A stretch of DNA of 64,000 bases. Source: Alphaproteobacteria bacterium SO-S41 (GTDB taxonomy: Bacteria; Pseudomonadota; Alphaproteobacteria; Micropepsales; Micropepsaceae). Position numbers and translations under genes: made by a program. Positions within the stretch are counted from its first letter, which is position 1. Each line of letters starts with the position of its first letter. Below are positions 1 through 9,972 of this stretch, piece by piece. The notes beneath the pieces were generated by a model. It had not been told where the DNA came from. It searched no databases and worked only from the letters and a program-made list of their open reading frames with translations. The DNA is taken from positions 3,596,001 through 3,660,000 of the forward strand of contig AP024629.1 in assembly GCA_019670725.1 (NCBI GenBank). The letters run 5' to 3'.

Positions 1-3000
1 AATGTCGGCGGCCTTCTGACGCTCGACGGCACGCTGAACACCATCGCCTGGGGCCCGAATTATGGCCCCGGTTACTACCGCCTGTTCAACTATGGCACCC
101 TGCAGGATAACGGCCTCGCGATCGGGTCGATCGCAGGGTCGGGCCTCACGGCGAGCGTCCTGACGAATATCGACCACCAGGTGAACCTGCTGCTCAACGG
201 CGGCGCGCAGGTCGTGCAGTACTGGGACGGCGCCGACACGACGGGCGCCAGCAATGCCGCCACCGGCGATGGCGGTGCGGGCACCTGGACCGGTACCTCC
301 ACCAACTGGACGGCGCCCACGGGCTACGCGATCAACGATGTCTGGCGGATTCAGGTCGGTGTGTTCGCCGGCGCGGTCGGCGGCACGGTCACCGTGGAAG
401 GCGAGCAGGCCTTTCAGGAACTGCGCTTCCAGACGAACGGCTACACGCTGGCCCCAGGCAACAACGCCAAGCTGATGACGACGGGCGGATTCTCGGTCGT
501 CGATGTCAGCAGCGGCATCTCGGCCAATATCGGCGTCGGGATCTACGGCACGGCGGGGGTGACCAAGACCGGCGCCGGTACGCTGATCCTGTCGGCGGTG
601 AATGCCTATTCCGGTGCGACCGAGATCATGGGCGGCACGCTGCAGATGGGGATCGACAATGCGATCTCCAGCGCGTCCGGGGTCACGGTCGCGGCCGGCG
701 CGACGTTCGCGCTCAACGGCTTCGACGCGCAGATCGGATCGTTTGCCGGCGCGGGCGCAGTGACGCTGGGCGGCGGCGGCAGTGAGCTGCGCTTCGGCAC
801 CGACAGCACCTCGACGGTCTTCAGCGGCACGATGACCGGCAATGGCAACGCCCGCAAGAACGGCAACGGTACCTTCACGCTGACCGGCTCGATCAACCTG
901 AGCGACGGCGATCCCAATGCCTATACGACCTTCGCGATCGATAGCGGCACGATGGACGTCGGCGCCGGCGGTACGCTCACCGCCGATATCATCCAGAACT
1001 TCGCGACGCTGACCAACACCACCGGGACGATCACGGCGAACGACTCGTTCCAGAATTTCGGCACCTTCACCAATGACGGGCAGCTGAGCGGCACGAACCA
1101 GAATTTCGGCACGTTCACCAACAACGCCTTGATGGGCGGGCTCAGCAATATCAGCGGCACCGCGACGAATGCCGGCACGATCAATGGCTCCGTCTCGAAT
1201 TTCGCGAGCTTCACCAGCACCGGAACCATTCAGGGATCGCTGAGCAATTTCGGCACGGCCCTGCTGCAGGGTCAGCTGAACGGAATCCTCGGCAATCTCC
1301 AGAACACCGCGACGGCGACGCTGACCGGCGTGCTCATAGGCGTCACCTCCTACCAGGGCGCGACGGGATCGACGCTGGATCTCGCGGGCTTCGCCACGAC
1401 GATCGGCGGGCTCAACGGTGACGGGTCGATCGTCACCGGCGGCGCGGCGCTGACGGTCGGCGATGTGAGCGACTGGAACTTCTTCGGCGTTATTTCCGGC
1501 AGCGGCTCGCTGACGAAGGTCGGCACGGGCACGCAGACGCTGAGCGGCGTCAACACCTATACGGGCCTGACGACGGTCAGCGGCGGGACGCTTGAGGTCG
1601 GCCTCGGCGGATCGCTGGCCGGCGCGGTGACCAACAATGCGACGTTCAACAATAACGGCACGGTGGGCGGCCTGCTGACCAATAGCGGCAGCGCGAACAA
1701 TACCGGCACGCTGGCGGCGGGTGTCATCAATGCCGTCGGCGGGTCCTTGACCTCGAACGGCACGATCGCGGTCGGCTTGCAGAATGCCGGAAGCGCGTTG
1801 CTGAGCGGTCAGGTCAACGGGTTCATCTCGAACAGCGGAACGATCAATCTCGGCGGCGACCTGACCGGGGTTACCGCGTTTAGCCAGACGAGCGGCGCCT
1901 TCTTCAATGTCGGCGTCTACTCGACCTCGGTCGATAGCCTGAACGGCGCCGGCACGATCACGCTCGGCGGCGGCAGCTTCGGCGTGACGGGCGGCGGCGC
2001 CAGCGTCTTCTCCGGCGCGTTCAGCGGCATCGGGTCGCTAACCAAGGACGGCGCGGGCACGCTGTCGCTGACCGGGTCGAGCGACTTCACGGGCACGGCG
2101 ACAGTCAATGCCGGGACGCTGGCGATCGGCACGACCGGCGCGTTCGCGGGCGCGGTGGTCAACAATGCCACCTTCCAGAACCAGGGGACGTCGAGCGGCG
2201 GGCTCACGAACAACGCGGGCGCGTCCGCGACCAATACCGGCACCCTGGCCGGCGGCGTCACCAATAACGGCACGTTCGTCAGCACCGGGACACTGACCGG
2301 CAATCTGACGAACAGCGGCAGCGCGACGATCAGCGGTGCGCTGAACGGCAACGTGAACGTCCTTGCGGGAACGGTGACGCTGAGCGGCACGACGACGGGC
2401 ATCAACGATGTCGGCACGGCGGCGGGCGGCACGTTCAACGTCAACGGCTTTGCCACGGCGGCCAATTCGCTCAGCGGCACCGGCGGCTCGATCGATCTCG
2501 GCGCCGCGACGCTGACCGTCGGCGGCAACGGCGCCAGCAGCGCCTATGGCGGCGTCATCAGCAATACCGGCAGCATCACCAAGGTTGGCGGCGGCACGCT
2601 GACGCTGACCGGGGCGAACACCTATACCGGCCTGACCACGGTGAGCGGCGGTACGCTCTCGATCGCGGCGGGCGGCGGGCTGGCCGGGATCGTGCTCAAC
2701 AATGCGACCTTCACCAATGCCGGCATGGTCAACGGCCAGCTGTTCAACAACGCGACCGCCAGCAATACCGGTACGCTGGCCGGCGGCGTGGGCAACGCCA
2801 GCGGCGGGACATTCACCTCGTCCGGCGTGATCGCGATCGGGCTGCAGAACGCGGGCAGCGCGACGCTGAGCGGGCAGCTCAATGGCTTCCTGTCGAATAG
2901 CGGCACGGTCACGCTGGCGGGCAATCTGACCGGCATTACCGCCTTCACGCAGCTGGGCGGCGCGTTCAATGTCGGGACGTATGCGACAGCGGTCGACAGC

Positions 3001-6000
3001 CTCAACGGCGACGGCACGATCGCACTGAACGGCGGCAGCTTCGGCGTCACCGGCGGCGGCAACAGTTCTTTCTCGGGTGGCTTCACCGGCGCGGGATCGC
3101 TGACCAAGAGTGGCGCGGGCACGTTGTCGCTCGGCGGCGCCAGCTCGTTCACGGGGACGGCGACCGTCGATGGCGGTTTGTTGTCGATCAACGTCGCGGG
3201 CTCGTTCGCGGGCGCTGTCGTCAACAATGCGCTGTTCGAGAATTACGGCCTCGCCGGCGGCGGCCTTACCAACAATGCCGGCGCGACCGCAGCCAATTTC
3301 GGCACGCTCTCCGGCGGCCTCATCAACAATGTCGGCGCGGCGGCGAGCAATAGCGGCACGCTGAATGGCGACGTCAACAATAGCGGCCTGTTCAACAGCA
3401 ACGGCACGATCAACGGCAACTTGATCAATCGCGGCTCGGCGACAATTTCCGGTCCGCTCAACGGCGATGTCGACGTTCAGGCGGGCCTGGTTTCCGTTTT
3501 CGGTTCGGTCACAGGCATCGGCAACGTCAACACAGCGGCCGGAGGAACTTTCTATCTCGCCAATGGCGACGTGGCGATCAACTCGTTGAGCGGAACCGAG
3601 GGTACGGTCAATCTCGGGTCGGCGACCCTGACCGTGGGCGCCAACGGTGCGAGCAGCACCTACGGAGGCGTTTTCGGCAGCGGCGGCCCCGGCAGACTGA
3701 CCAAGGTCGGCGCCGGAACGCTGACGCTGTCAGGTGTCAGCACCAATACGGGCCTCACGACGGTCAGCGGCGGTACGCTCGTGCTCACGTCCAGCGGACG
3801 GCTGGCCGGTGCGGTGCTGAACAACGCCACGTTCAGCAATGCCGGCACGGTCAGCGGCTTGCTGACTAACAACGCGACGACGACGAACAGCGGCACGCTG
3901 GCAAGCGGCGTGGTCAACGCGTCCGGTGCGTCGCTCACCTCGACGGGATCAATCGGCGTCGGGGTCCAGAACGCGGGCAGCGCGACGCTGAGCGGTCAGC
4001 TCAACGGCTTCCTGTCGAACAGCGGGACGGTCAACCTCGCCGGCAATCTGCTCGGCCTGACCGCGTTTACGCAGACGAGCGACGGCGTGTTCAATCTCGG
4101 CGCGTTCGGGGCGTCCGTGACCAGCCTGAACGGCGCGGGCGCGATTCAGCTTGCCAGCGGCAGCTTTACGGTCAACGGCACCGGCACATTCTCCGGCGTC
4201 ATCTCGGGCAGTGGCACGTTCACGAAATCCGGCGCCGGTAATCTCGTGTTGACCGGCGCGAACATTTTCACCGGCACGACGACGGTCAATAGCGGCACGC
4301 TGCAGATCGCCAGCACCGGCTCGTTCGTCGGCCCCGTCATCGTCAACGCTTCGTTCCGGAACGACGGCACGATGAGCGGCGCATTGACAATTGCGAGCAG
4401 CGGGGCGGCAGCCAATTTCGGCAGCATGACCGGACCGATCGCCAATAGCGGCGCATTCGGTAACATCGCGGGCGGCACCGTCACGGCGCTGCTGACGAAT
4501 ACGTCCAGCGGCACAGCCACCAATTACGGCACGATGACGGGCGGCGTCGTGAACGATGGGTACTTCTTCAGCCTTGACGCCGTCGTTTCGGGCGGCCTCA
4601 CCAATCGCGGTACGGCACAGGTCAGCGGCCAGTTGAACGGCACGGTCGACAACCTCGCCGGCATCTTCGCCCTCGGCGGCACGACGACCGGCATTGGCCG
4701 CCTCACCATGTCGCCCGGTGCGGCCTTCGACCTTGCCGGCTTCGACACGGTCATCGGTTCGCTGAGCGGAACGGGCGGCATCGTGCGGCTGGCCGGCGCC
4801 GTGCTGACCATGGGCGGCGATAATTCCGACAGCGCCTATGGCGGCAACATTACCGGCGCGGGCGCGAGCGGTCTCACCAAGACCGGCACTGGGACGATGA
4901 TCCTCTCGGGCGCGAGCACCTACGCGGGCACGACGACGGTCGCGGCCGGCGTGCTCAATGTCCGCAACGCCACGGCGCTCGGCGCGACGACGGGCGGCAC
5001 GATCGTTCAAGCGGGCGCCGCGCTGGAGCTCCAGGGCGGCATTACGATTGGGGCCGAGGCGCTGACGCTGAGCGGCACAGGCATCGCCAATGGCGGTGCG
5101 CTGCGCTCGGTGTCGGGCATCAACGTCTTCGAGGGCAACATCGCCCTCGGGTCGGACGTCCGGATCAACAGCGACGATCGCAACGGCCGGCTGGCCGTGG
5201 CCGGCACTCTCAACGGCAACGGCCACGCTTTGGTCGTGGGCGGTGCGGGTGTGACCGTGTTCCGGAACGCGCTCTCGAACCTCACCTCGCTGACCGTGGA
5301 TGGCTACATCACCACCCTGCGCGGCGTGAATACCTATACGGGGCCGACGATCGTCACTGCCGGCTTCCTGCAACTCGTCGGCGGCCAGGCGATCGCGGAT
5401 ACCGGCGCGGTCGTCGTCAATACCGGCGCCGTGCTGCAGGTCTTCGACACCGAAACGATCGGATCGCTTGCCGGCAGCGGCGAGGTCCTGATGACCGGCG
5501 ATATGTCGCCGGCGATCGGGCTGACGGCCGGTGGCGACAATAGTTCGACGCTGTTCTCGGGCGCCTTCAACCAGGAGCGGGGCGCGATCGGCAGCCTGAC
5601 CAAGACCGGCACGGGCACGCTGACGCTGTCCGGCGCCCTCGGCTATACCGGCGTGACGACGGTGAGCGGCGGCACGCTGGTGCTGACGGCGACCAGCCAG
5701 GCCGCCGGCGATGTCGTGAATAATGCGACGCTGGCCGCCTCCGGCATCATCGCCGGGAACGTGACCAATAACGGCACGGCGCAGCTCGCGAACGGCATCG
5801 GCGGCAATCTCGCCAATACCGGCGCGGCGACGCTGACCGGCAATCTGTCGGTCATCGGACGCCTTACCCAGGCAGCCGGCGGCAGCTTCAACCTCGCCGG
5901 CTTCAGTGCGGGCCTCGGCAGCCTTGAAGGCGCGGGCACAGTCCAGCTCGGCAGCGGCATGATCGCGGCCGGCTTCGACAACAGCTCGTCGACCTTCGCG

Positions 6001-8787
6001 GGCGTCATCAGCGGTACGGGCAGCCTGACCAAGACCGGTACCGGGACGCTGATCCTGACGGCCATCAACGCGTATACGGGCACCACCTTTGTGAACGCGG
6101 GCACGCTGGTGATCGGTGACGGGCAAACCTCGCTCGCCGCCCCCACCATCGCCCTGGCCGCGCCCGCCGCGGCGGACGCGCCGGCCGGCCGTCTGGCGGC
6201 GGCCGAGCGGAGCCGGAGTCCGGCGATCGTGGCGCTCGGGTCCGCGGAAGCAGCCCCGGCGGCGGCGGTTCCGGAAGCGGTCGTGGACACGGTACAGGCC
6301 GCGCCTCACGCCCTGAGCCCCGCCGTGATCGCGGGCGATGTCGTCAACGCCGCGACGCTGATCAACAACGGCACGATCCTCGGCCAGCTCGCCAACAATG
6401 CGGGCGCGGCCGCGGTAAACAACGGCGTCATCGGCGGTGCCGTGTTCAATAGCGGCACCTTCACCTCGACCGGCACGCTGTCGGGCGGTCTCAGCAATAC
6501 CGGCACGGCGCGGATCGCGGGCATTCTCACCGGCGACGTGATCAATGCGGGCGGCATCACGCTGACCGGACTCACCACCGGCATCGCCACTTTCCAGCAG
6601 GCGGCGGGCGGCAGCCTCGCCCTCGCCGGCTTCGACACCAGCATCGGCGTGCTGAGCGGCGCGGGCACGGCGAGCCTTGGCAGCGCGCGCCTGACGACCG
6701 GGACCAACGGCGTCGACTCGCTGTTCGCGGGCGTTATCTCAGGCGCGGGCGCGCTGACCAAGGTGGGCACCGGACGTCTCGTTCTCACGGGCGACAACAC
6801 CTATGCCGGCGGCACCACCATCGCGGCCGGGACGCTGCAGGTCGGCAATGGCGGCACGACAGGGTCGATCCTGGGCGCGATCGTCAACAACGGCGCGATC
6901 GCGATCAACCGCAGCGATGCGGTCACGCTGGCGAACCTGATCAGCGGCACCGGCATCTTCGTCCAGGCCGGGACGGGCACGACGACGCTGACCGGCGCCA
7001 ACACCTATAGCGGCGGCACGCTGATCAGCGCCGGACGCCTGGTCGGCTCGACCGCCTCGCTGCAGGGGCTGATCGAGGACAATGCGGCGCTCGAGTTCGC
7101 GCAGGCGGCCAACGGCGTGTTCGCCGGACGCCTCTTCGGCACCGGGACGCTGGACAAGAGCGGCGCGGGGCTGCTGGAGCTCACCGGCGACAATTCGGGC
7201 CTGCGCGGCGCCACGACGGTCCGCGCCGGCGAGCTGCGCGTGACCGGGAACCTCAACAGCTCCTCGGTGACGCTGCTGAGCGGCACGACGTTGTCGGGCA
7301 CCGGCACGGTCGGCGGCCTCGTCGCGCAGAGCGGCGCGGTGGTGAGCGCGGGCGGCAACGCGCTCGGCGGGCTGGGCGTCAACGGCAACATCCAGCTGCT
7401 GGCGGGCAGCAGCCTGCTGACCCAGTTGCAGGGCGGCGCGGGCGGCGGCGCAGATGCGCTGGTCGGCAACGGCACGGCCCAGATCGGCGGCGCCATCACG
7501 TTCGCCAATCTCGGCGGTCTCTACGCGTTCAACACGAATATCGTCATCGTGCAGGCGAGCGGCGGGCTGACGGGCACCTTCTCGGGCATCAATGGCCTTG
7601 CGAGCTTCGGCGCCATGTACCGGCCGGAACTCGTCTATACCGCGACACAGGCGATGGTGCGGATGGCGCCCAATATCGTCTCCGCGATCGTCGGCACGAC
7701 GCCGCTGACGCCCAACCAGACCTCGGTGGTGAGCCGGATCGACGGCGCGGTGCTGAATGGCGGCTTCAATCCGACGCCGCTCCTCGCGCTCTATCTGCTG
7801 GCGCCGGCGCAGCTGCCCGCCGCGCTCGACCAGCTGTCGGGCGAAGCCTATGCGACCGCGGCGAATGCCGGGATCGAGCAGGACCGGCTGGTGCGCGAGG
7901 CGGTGCTGAGCCGCCTGTCCGACATGGCTGCGACCGCACGGGCCGAACCGGAGCACGCCGTCGGTGGCGCTGTCTGGGGCCAGATGGTGGGATCGTGGGG
8001 CGACACGGAGGGCGACGGCAATGCCTCGGCCTTCGACATGCGCCGCGAGGGCTATGTCACCGGCATCGATTACGGCAATGCCGATGGGGGCGGCAGCTGG
8101 CGCGTCGGCGTGTTCGGCCAGTATCTGAAGACCCGGATCGAGATCGCCGGCCTCGGCTCAACCGCCGAGGTGGAGGCGACCGGCGGCGGCGTCTATGGCG
8201 GCGTCACGGCGGGGCGGATCAACGCCGCGTTCGGCGCGTCGTTCGCCAATATCGACCTCTCCGCCACACGAACCATCGCGTTCACCGGCTTCGGCGAAGT
8301 CGCGCGCGGGATGAGCGAAGGCGAGGCCTATCAGGGCTTCGTCGAGGTCTCCTACGAGATCCCTTCGGGCGACTGGATCCTGAGGCCGTTCGTCAACGCG
8401 CATGTCGGCTCGTTCGAGCTCGACGGGCTCCGCGAAGTCGGCGGGGTCGCGGCGCTCTCGATCGGCGAGCAGTCCTACACGACGACGACGGCGACGATCG
8501 GCCTCAACGCTGCAGCCGATCTCGGCGACGTGCACCTCTCCGGCACGTTCGGCGGACGGGTGCAGCTGGGCGACCGCGGTCCCAACGCAGCGATCGCGCT
8601 GGCGGCGGCGCCGTCGCAGGCGTTTGGGATCGAGGGCATCCAGCTCGACGACTTCGCGATCACCGCGCGGCTCGACGCCACGATGCGGATCAACGACGGC
8701 ATCGATCTGTCGCTCGGCTATACCGGCCTCGTCGGTGCGGCGACGAGCGATCACGGCGCCCGGGTAACGCTGGGCGTGCGATTCTAG
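1..8787 (+). CDS. Giant autotransporter (type Va), 5' end outside window
   Basis: The frame is open from base 1, so at least 2928 residues are present and the N-terminus and signal peptide are missing. The passenger is built of glycine-, threonine- and asparagine-rich beta-helix repeats, with many copies of the autotransporter-associated beta-strand signature (for example 'GTLTLTGANTYTG' followed by 'TTVSGGTL'). The last ~275 residues, from about base 7960, form an autotransporter beta-barrel that starts 'AVWGQMVGSWG' and ends in the aromatic terminus 'GVRF' needed for outer-membrane assembly. The product should be a surface-exposed or released adhesin-like protein. An Ala/Pro-rich stretch at about 6124-6318 interrupts the repeats. 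There is no autotransporter-partner gene next to it; purU converges from the other side. Substrate or ligand cannot be read from the sequence. Confidence 0.93.
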   Translation, partial: NVGGLLTLDGTLNTIAWGPNYGPGYYRLFNYGTLQDNGLAIGSIAGSGLTASVLTNIDHQVNLLLNGGAQVVQYWDGADTTGASNAATGDGGAGTWTGTSTNWTAPTGYAINDVWRIQVGVFAGAVGGTVTVEGEQAFQELRFQTNGYTLAPGNNAKLMTTGGFSVVDVSSGISANIGVGIYGTAGVTKTGAGTLILSAVNAYSGATEIMGGTLQMGIDNAISSASGVTVAAGATFALNGFDAQIGSFAGAGAVTLGGGGSELRFGTDSTSTVFSGTMTGNGNARKNGNGTFTLTGSINLSDGDPNAYTTFAIDSGTMDVGAGGTLTADIIQNFATLTNTTGTITANDSFQNFGTFTNDGQLSGTNQNFGTFTNNALMGGLSNISGTATNAGTINGSVSNFASFTSTGTIQGSLSNFGTALLQGQLNGILGNLQNTATATLTGVLIGVTSYQGATGSTLDLAGFATTIGGLNGDGSIVTGGAALTVGDVSDWNFFGVISGSGSLTKVGTGTQTLSGVNTYTGLTTVSGGTLEVGLGGSLAGAVTNNATFNNNGTVGGLLTNSGSANNTGTLAAGVINAVGGSLTSNGTIAVGLQNAGSALLSGQVNGFISNSGTINLGGDLTGVTAFSQTSGAFFNVGVYSTSVDSLNGAGTITLGGGSFGVTGGGASVFSGAFSGIGSLTKDGAGTLSLTGSSDFTGTATVNAGTLAIGTTGAFAGAVVNNATFQNQGTSSGGLTNNAGASATNTGTLAGGVTNNGTFVSTGTLTGNLTNSGSATISGALNGNVNVLAGTVTLSGTTTGINDVGTAAGGTFNVNGFATAANSLSGTGGSIDLGAATLTVGGNGASSAYGGVISNTGSITKVGGGTLTLTGANTYTGLTTVSGGTLSIAAGGGLAGIVLNNATFTNAGMVNGQLFNNATASNTGTLAGGVGNASGGTFTSSGVIAIGLQNAGSATLSGQLNGFLSNSGTVTLAGNLTGITAFTQLGGAFNVGTYATAVDSLNGDGTIALNGGSFGVTGGGNSSFSGGFTGAGSLTKSGAGTLSLGGASSFTGTATVDGGLLSINVAGSFAGAVVNNALFENYGLAGGGLTNNAGATAANFGTLSGGLINNVGAAASNSGTLNGDVNNSGLFNSNGTINGNLINRGSATISGPLNGDVDVQAGLVSVFGSVTGIGNVNTAAGGTFYLANGDVAINSLSGTEGTVNLGSATLTVGANGASSTYGGVFGSGGPGRLTKVGAGTLTLSGVSTNTGLTTVSGGTLVLTSSGRLAGAVLNNATFSNAGTVSGLLTNNATTTNSGTLASGVVNASGASLTSTGSIGVGVQNAGSATLSGQLNGFLSNSGTVNLAGNLLGLTAFTQTSDGVFNLGAFGASVTSLNGAGAIQLASGSFTVNGTGTFSGVISGSGTFTKSGAGNLVLTGANIFTGTTTVNSGTLQIASTGSFVGPVIVNASFRNDGTMSGALTIASSGAAANFGSMTGPIANSGAFGNIAGGTVTALLTNTSSGTATNYGTMTGGVVNDGYFFSLDAVVSGGLTNRGTAQVSGQLNGTVDNLAGIFALGGTTTGIGRLTMSPGAAFDLAGFDTVIGSLSGTGGIVRLAGAVLTMGGDNSDSAYGGNITGAGASGLTKTGTGTMILSGASTYAGTTTVAAGVLNVRNATALGATTGGTIVQAGAALELQGGITIGAEALTLSGTGIANGGALRSVSGINVFEGNIALGSDVRINSDDRNGRLAVAGTLNGNGHALVVGGAGVTVFRNALSNLTSLTVDGYITTLRGVNTYTGPTIVTAGFLQLVGGQAIADTGAVVVNTGAVLQVFDTETIGSLAGSGEVLMTGDMSPAIGLTAGGDNSSTLFSGAFNQERGAIGSLTKTGTGTLTLSGALGYTGVTTVSGGTLVLTATSQAAGDVVNNATLAASGIIAGNVTNNGTAQLANGIGGNLANTGAATLTGNLSVIGRLTQAAGGSFNLAGFSAGLGSLEGAGTVQLGSGMIAAGFDNSSSTFAGVISGTGSLTKTGTGTLILTAINAYTGTTFVNAGTLVIGDGQTSLAAPTIALAAPAAADAPAGRLAAAERSRSPAIVALGSAEAAPAAAVPEAVVDTVQAAPHALSPAVIAGDVVNAATLINNGTILGQLANNAGAAAVNNGVIGGAVFNSGTFTSTGTLSGGLSNTGTARIAGILTGDVINAGGITLTGLTTGIATFQQAAGGSLALAGFDTSIGVLSGAGTASLGSARLTTGTNGVDSLFAGVISGAGALTKVGTGRLVLTGDNTYAGGTTIAAGTLQVGNGGTTGSILGAIVNNGAIAINRSDAVTLANLISGTGIFVQAGTGTTTLTGANTYSGGTLISAGRLVGSTASLQGLIEDNAALEFAQAANGVFAGRLFGTGTLDKSGAGLLELTGDNSGLRGATTVRAGELRVTGNLNSSSVTLLSGTTLSGTGTVGGLVAQSGAVVSAGGNALGGLGVNGNIQLLAGSSLLTQLQGGAGGGADALVGNGTAQIGGAITFANLGGLYAFNTNIVIVQASGGLTGTFSGINGLASFGAMYRPELVYTATQAMVRMAPNIVSAIVGTTPLTPNQTSVVSRIDGAVLNGGFNPTPLLALYLLAPAQLPAALDQLSGEAYATAANAGIEQDRLVREAVLSRLSDMAATARAEPEHAVGGAVWGQMVGSWGDTEGDGNASAFDMRREGYVTGIDYGNADGGGSWRVGVFGQYLKTRIEIAGLGSTAEVEATGGGVYGGVTAGRINAAFGASFANIDLSATRTIAFTGFGEVARGMSEGEAYQGFVEVSYEIPSGDWILRPFVNAHVGSFELDGLREVGGVAALSIGEQSYTTTTATIGLNAAADLGDVHLSGTFGGRVQLGDRGPNAAIALAAAPSQAFGIEGIQLDDFAITARLDATMRINDGIDLSLGYTGLVGAATSDHGARVTLGVRF
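1552..4914 (+). repeat. Three higher-order repeats inside the autotransporter passenger
   Basis: Three successive blocks of about 355, 374 and 392 residues begin at 1552, 2617 and 3739, each at a variant of 'NTYTGLTTVSGGTL'. Each block runs through the same order of sub-motifs: 'LAGAV..NNATF', 'LQNAGSA.LSGQ.NGF', 'LTG.TAF.Q', 'SFGVTGGG' and a closing 'LTK.GAGTL'. The blocks have diverged at the residue level, so they are old tandem duplications within the coding frame. Confidence 0.8.
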
Positions 8788-8788
8788 G

Positions 8789-8810
8789 GCGCCGGCAGGG
8801 GGGCCGGCGC
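8789..8810. terminator. Hairpin between convergent genes
   Basis: GCGCCGGC and GCCGGCGC form an 8-bp perfect stem just after the autotransporter stop, reaching into the purU stop codon. There is no T-run on either side, so it may act as a weak bidirectional terminator or mRNA 3'-end stabiliser. Confidence 0.4.
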
Positions 8811-9670
8811 TAGTCGCGGAACACCACGGTCTTCGCGCCGTCGATCAGCACGCGCGAGTCGAGGTGCCAGGCTATCGCACGCGCGAGCACGCGCCGCTCG
8901 ATGTCGCGGCCCTTGCGCACCAAAGTCTCGGGCGTGTCGTGATGCGAGATGCGCTCGACATCCTGTTCGATGATCGGGCCTTCATCGAGATCGGCGGTGA
9001 CATAGTGCGCCGTCGCCCCGATCAGCTTCACGCCGCGGGCATGCGCCTGGTGGTAGGGCTTGGCGCCCTTGAAGCCCGGCAGGAAGGAATGATGGATGTT
9101 GATGCAGCGGCCGCTGATCGCCGCGGCAAGCTGGTTCGACAGGACCTGCATGTAGCGGGCGAGAACGACGAGATCGGCGCCGGTCTCATCGACCAGCCGG
9201 AGGATTTCGGCCTCCTGCGCCGGTTTGGCGGCGGGCGTGACCGGCAGGTAGTGGAAGGGAATGCCGCCGAAATCGAGATGCGCGTACACTTCGCGGGGAT
9301 GATTGGAGACGATCCCGACCGGCTGCATCGCCAGCTCGCCGGTGCGCCAGCGATAGAGAATGTCGGCGAGGCAGTGATCCTGTTTTGAAGCGAGCAGCAG
9401 GACCTTTTGCAGGTCGCCTCGCCGGCGCACGCGCCATTCGAACGCGAAGCGCGCCGCAATCGCGCCGAGCGCGGCGGCAACCGCGTCGAATGAACGGCCC
9501 TCGCCGAGCGAGAAGCGGACGCGCATGAAGAAGCGCCCCGTCTCGGCATCGTCGAACTGATGCGCCTCCAGAATGTCGCAGCCGGTCTCGAACAGTTGCG
9601 TCGAGACGGCGGCGACAATGCCCGGGCGTCCCGGGCAGGAGAGCGAGAGAACGAAGTCGTCAATGTCCAT
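8810..9670 (-). CDS. purU: Formyltetrahydrofolate deformylase
   Basis: Hydrolyses 10-formyl-tetrahydrofolate to formate and THF, balancing the one-carbon pool in the cytoplasm. The ATG at 9670 gives 286 residues, the normal family length. The N-terminal ACT domain (about residues 5-85, starting '[14 protein letters not shown]') is followed by a formyl-transferase fold with the catalytic region '[17 protein letters not shown]' and the downstream Asp in '[13 protein letters not shown]'. A GTG at 9718 would add 16 residues without a homologous counterpart, so the shorter form is preferred. It converges on the autotransporter and is divergent from the SDR gene. It lies just outside the operator-marked cluster; whether it serves that cluster, for example by handling C1 units, is not shown. 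Confidence 0.93.
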   Translation of the reverse strand: MDIDDFVLSLSCPGRPGIVAAVSTQLFETGCDILEAHQFDDAETGRFFMRVRFSLGEGRSFDAVAAALGAIAARFAFEWRVRRRGDLQKVLLLASKQDHCLADILYRWRTGELAMQPVGIVSNHPREVYAHLDFGGIPFHYLPVTPAAKPAQEAEILRLVDETGADLVVLARYMQVLSNQLAAAISGRCINIHHSFLPGFKGAKPYHQAHARGVKLIGATAHYVTADLDEGPIIEQDVERISHHDTPETLVRKGRDIERRVLARAIAWHLDSRVLIDGAKTVVFRD

Positions 9671-9972
9671 GAGAACGGGTGGTATCAGACGCAGACTGGA
9701 AGGCTCAAGCGGGCGCACGGGGGTGTCGTTGGGTCACCTGCCGTCCGGCTTGGCAATGGGCCCGCGGCTGCGCTAGTGACGGTTGAGGCTGCGTCTCCGC
9801 CTGATGCTCCAGAGTTGGCCGGATGGGTGCGGCAACGCGCAGCGCCGCACTGCATGCCGGCCCAGTTCGTTTTTTTGATGCGCCTCTTCGTATGCCGCCC
9901 TTGAAGGTCAGCACGCCGGGCGTTCGCAATTTTTCTTCCACTGCCAACAATAACCAAACCCAGGAAACGACC
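9671..9972. other. Intergenic region between purU and the SDR gene
   Basis: About 300 bp between divergent genes. I see no convincing sigma-70 promoter, no copy of the cluster's TGTGAT-type operator and no RNA gene. The last 20 bases hold the AGGAAACG ribosome binding site of the SDR gene. The other reading frames here look like chance openings. Confidence 0.5.

Noticed and set aside
1-8787. The repetitive DNA as a CRISPR or satellite array
   Set aside because: The frame is open throughout and the repeats are protein-level beta-helix units, not exact DNA repeats with spacers.
9671-9718. A longer purU starting at GTG 9718
   Set aside because: The extra 16 residues have no counterpart in the family and no ribosome binding site precedes them.
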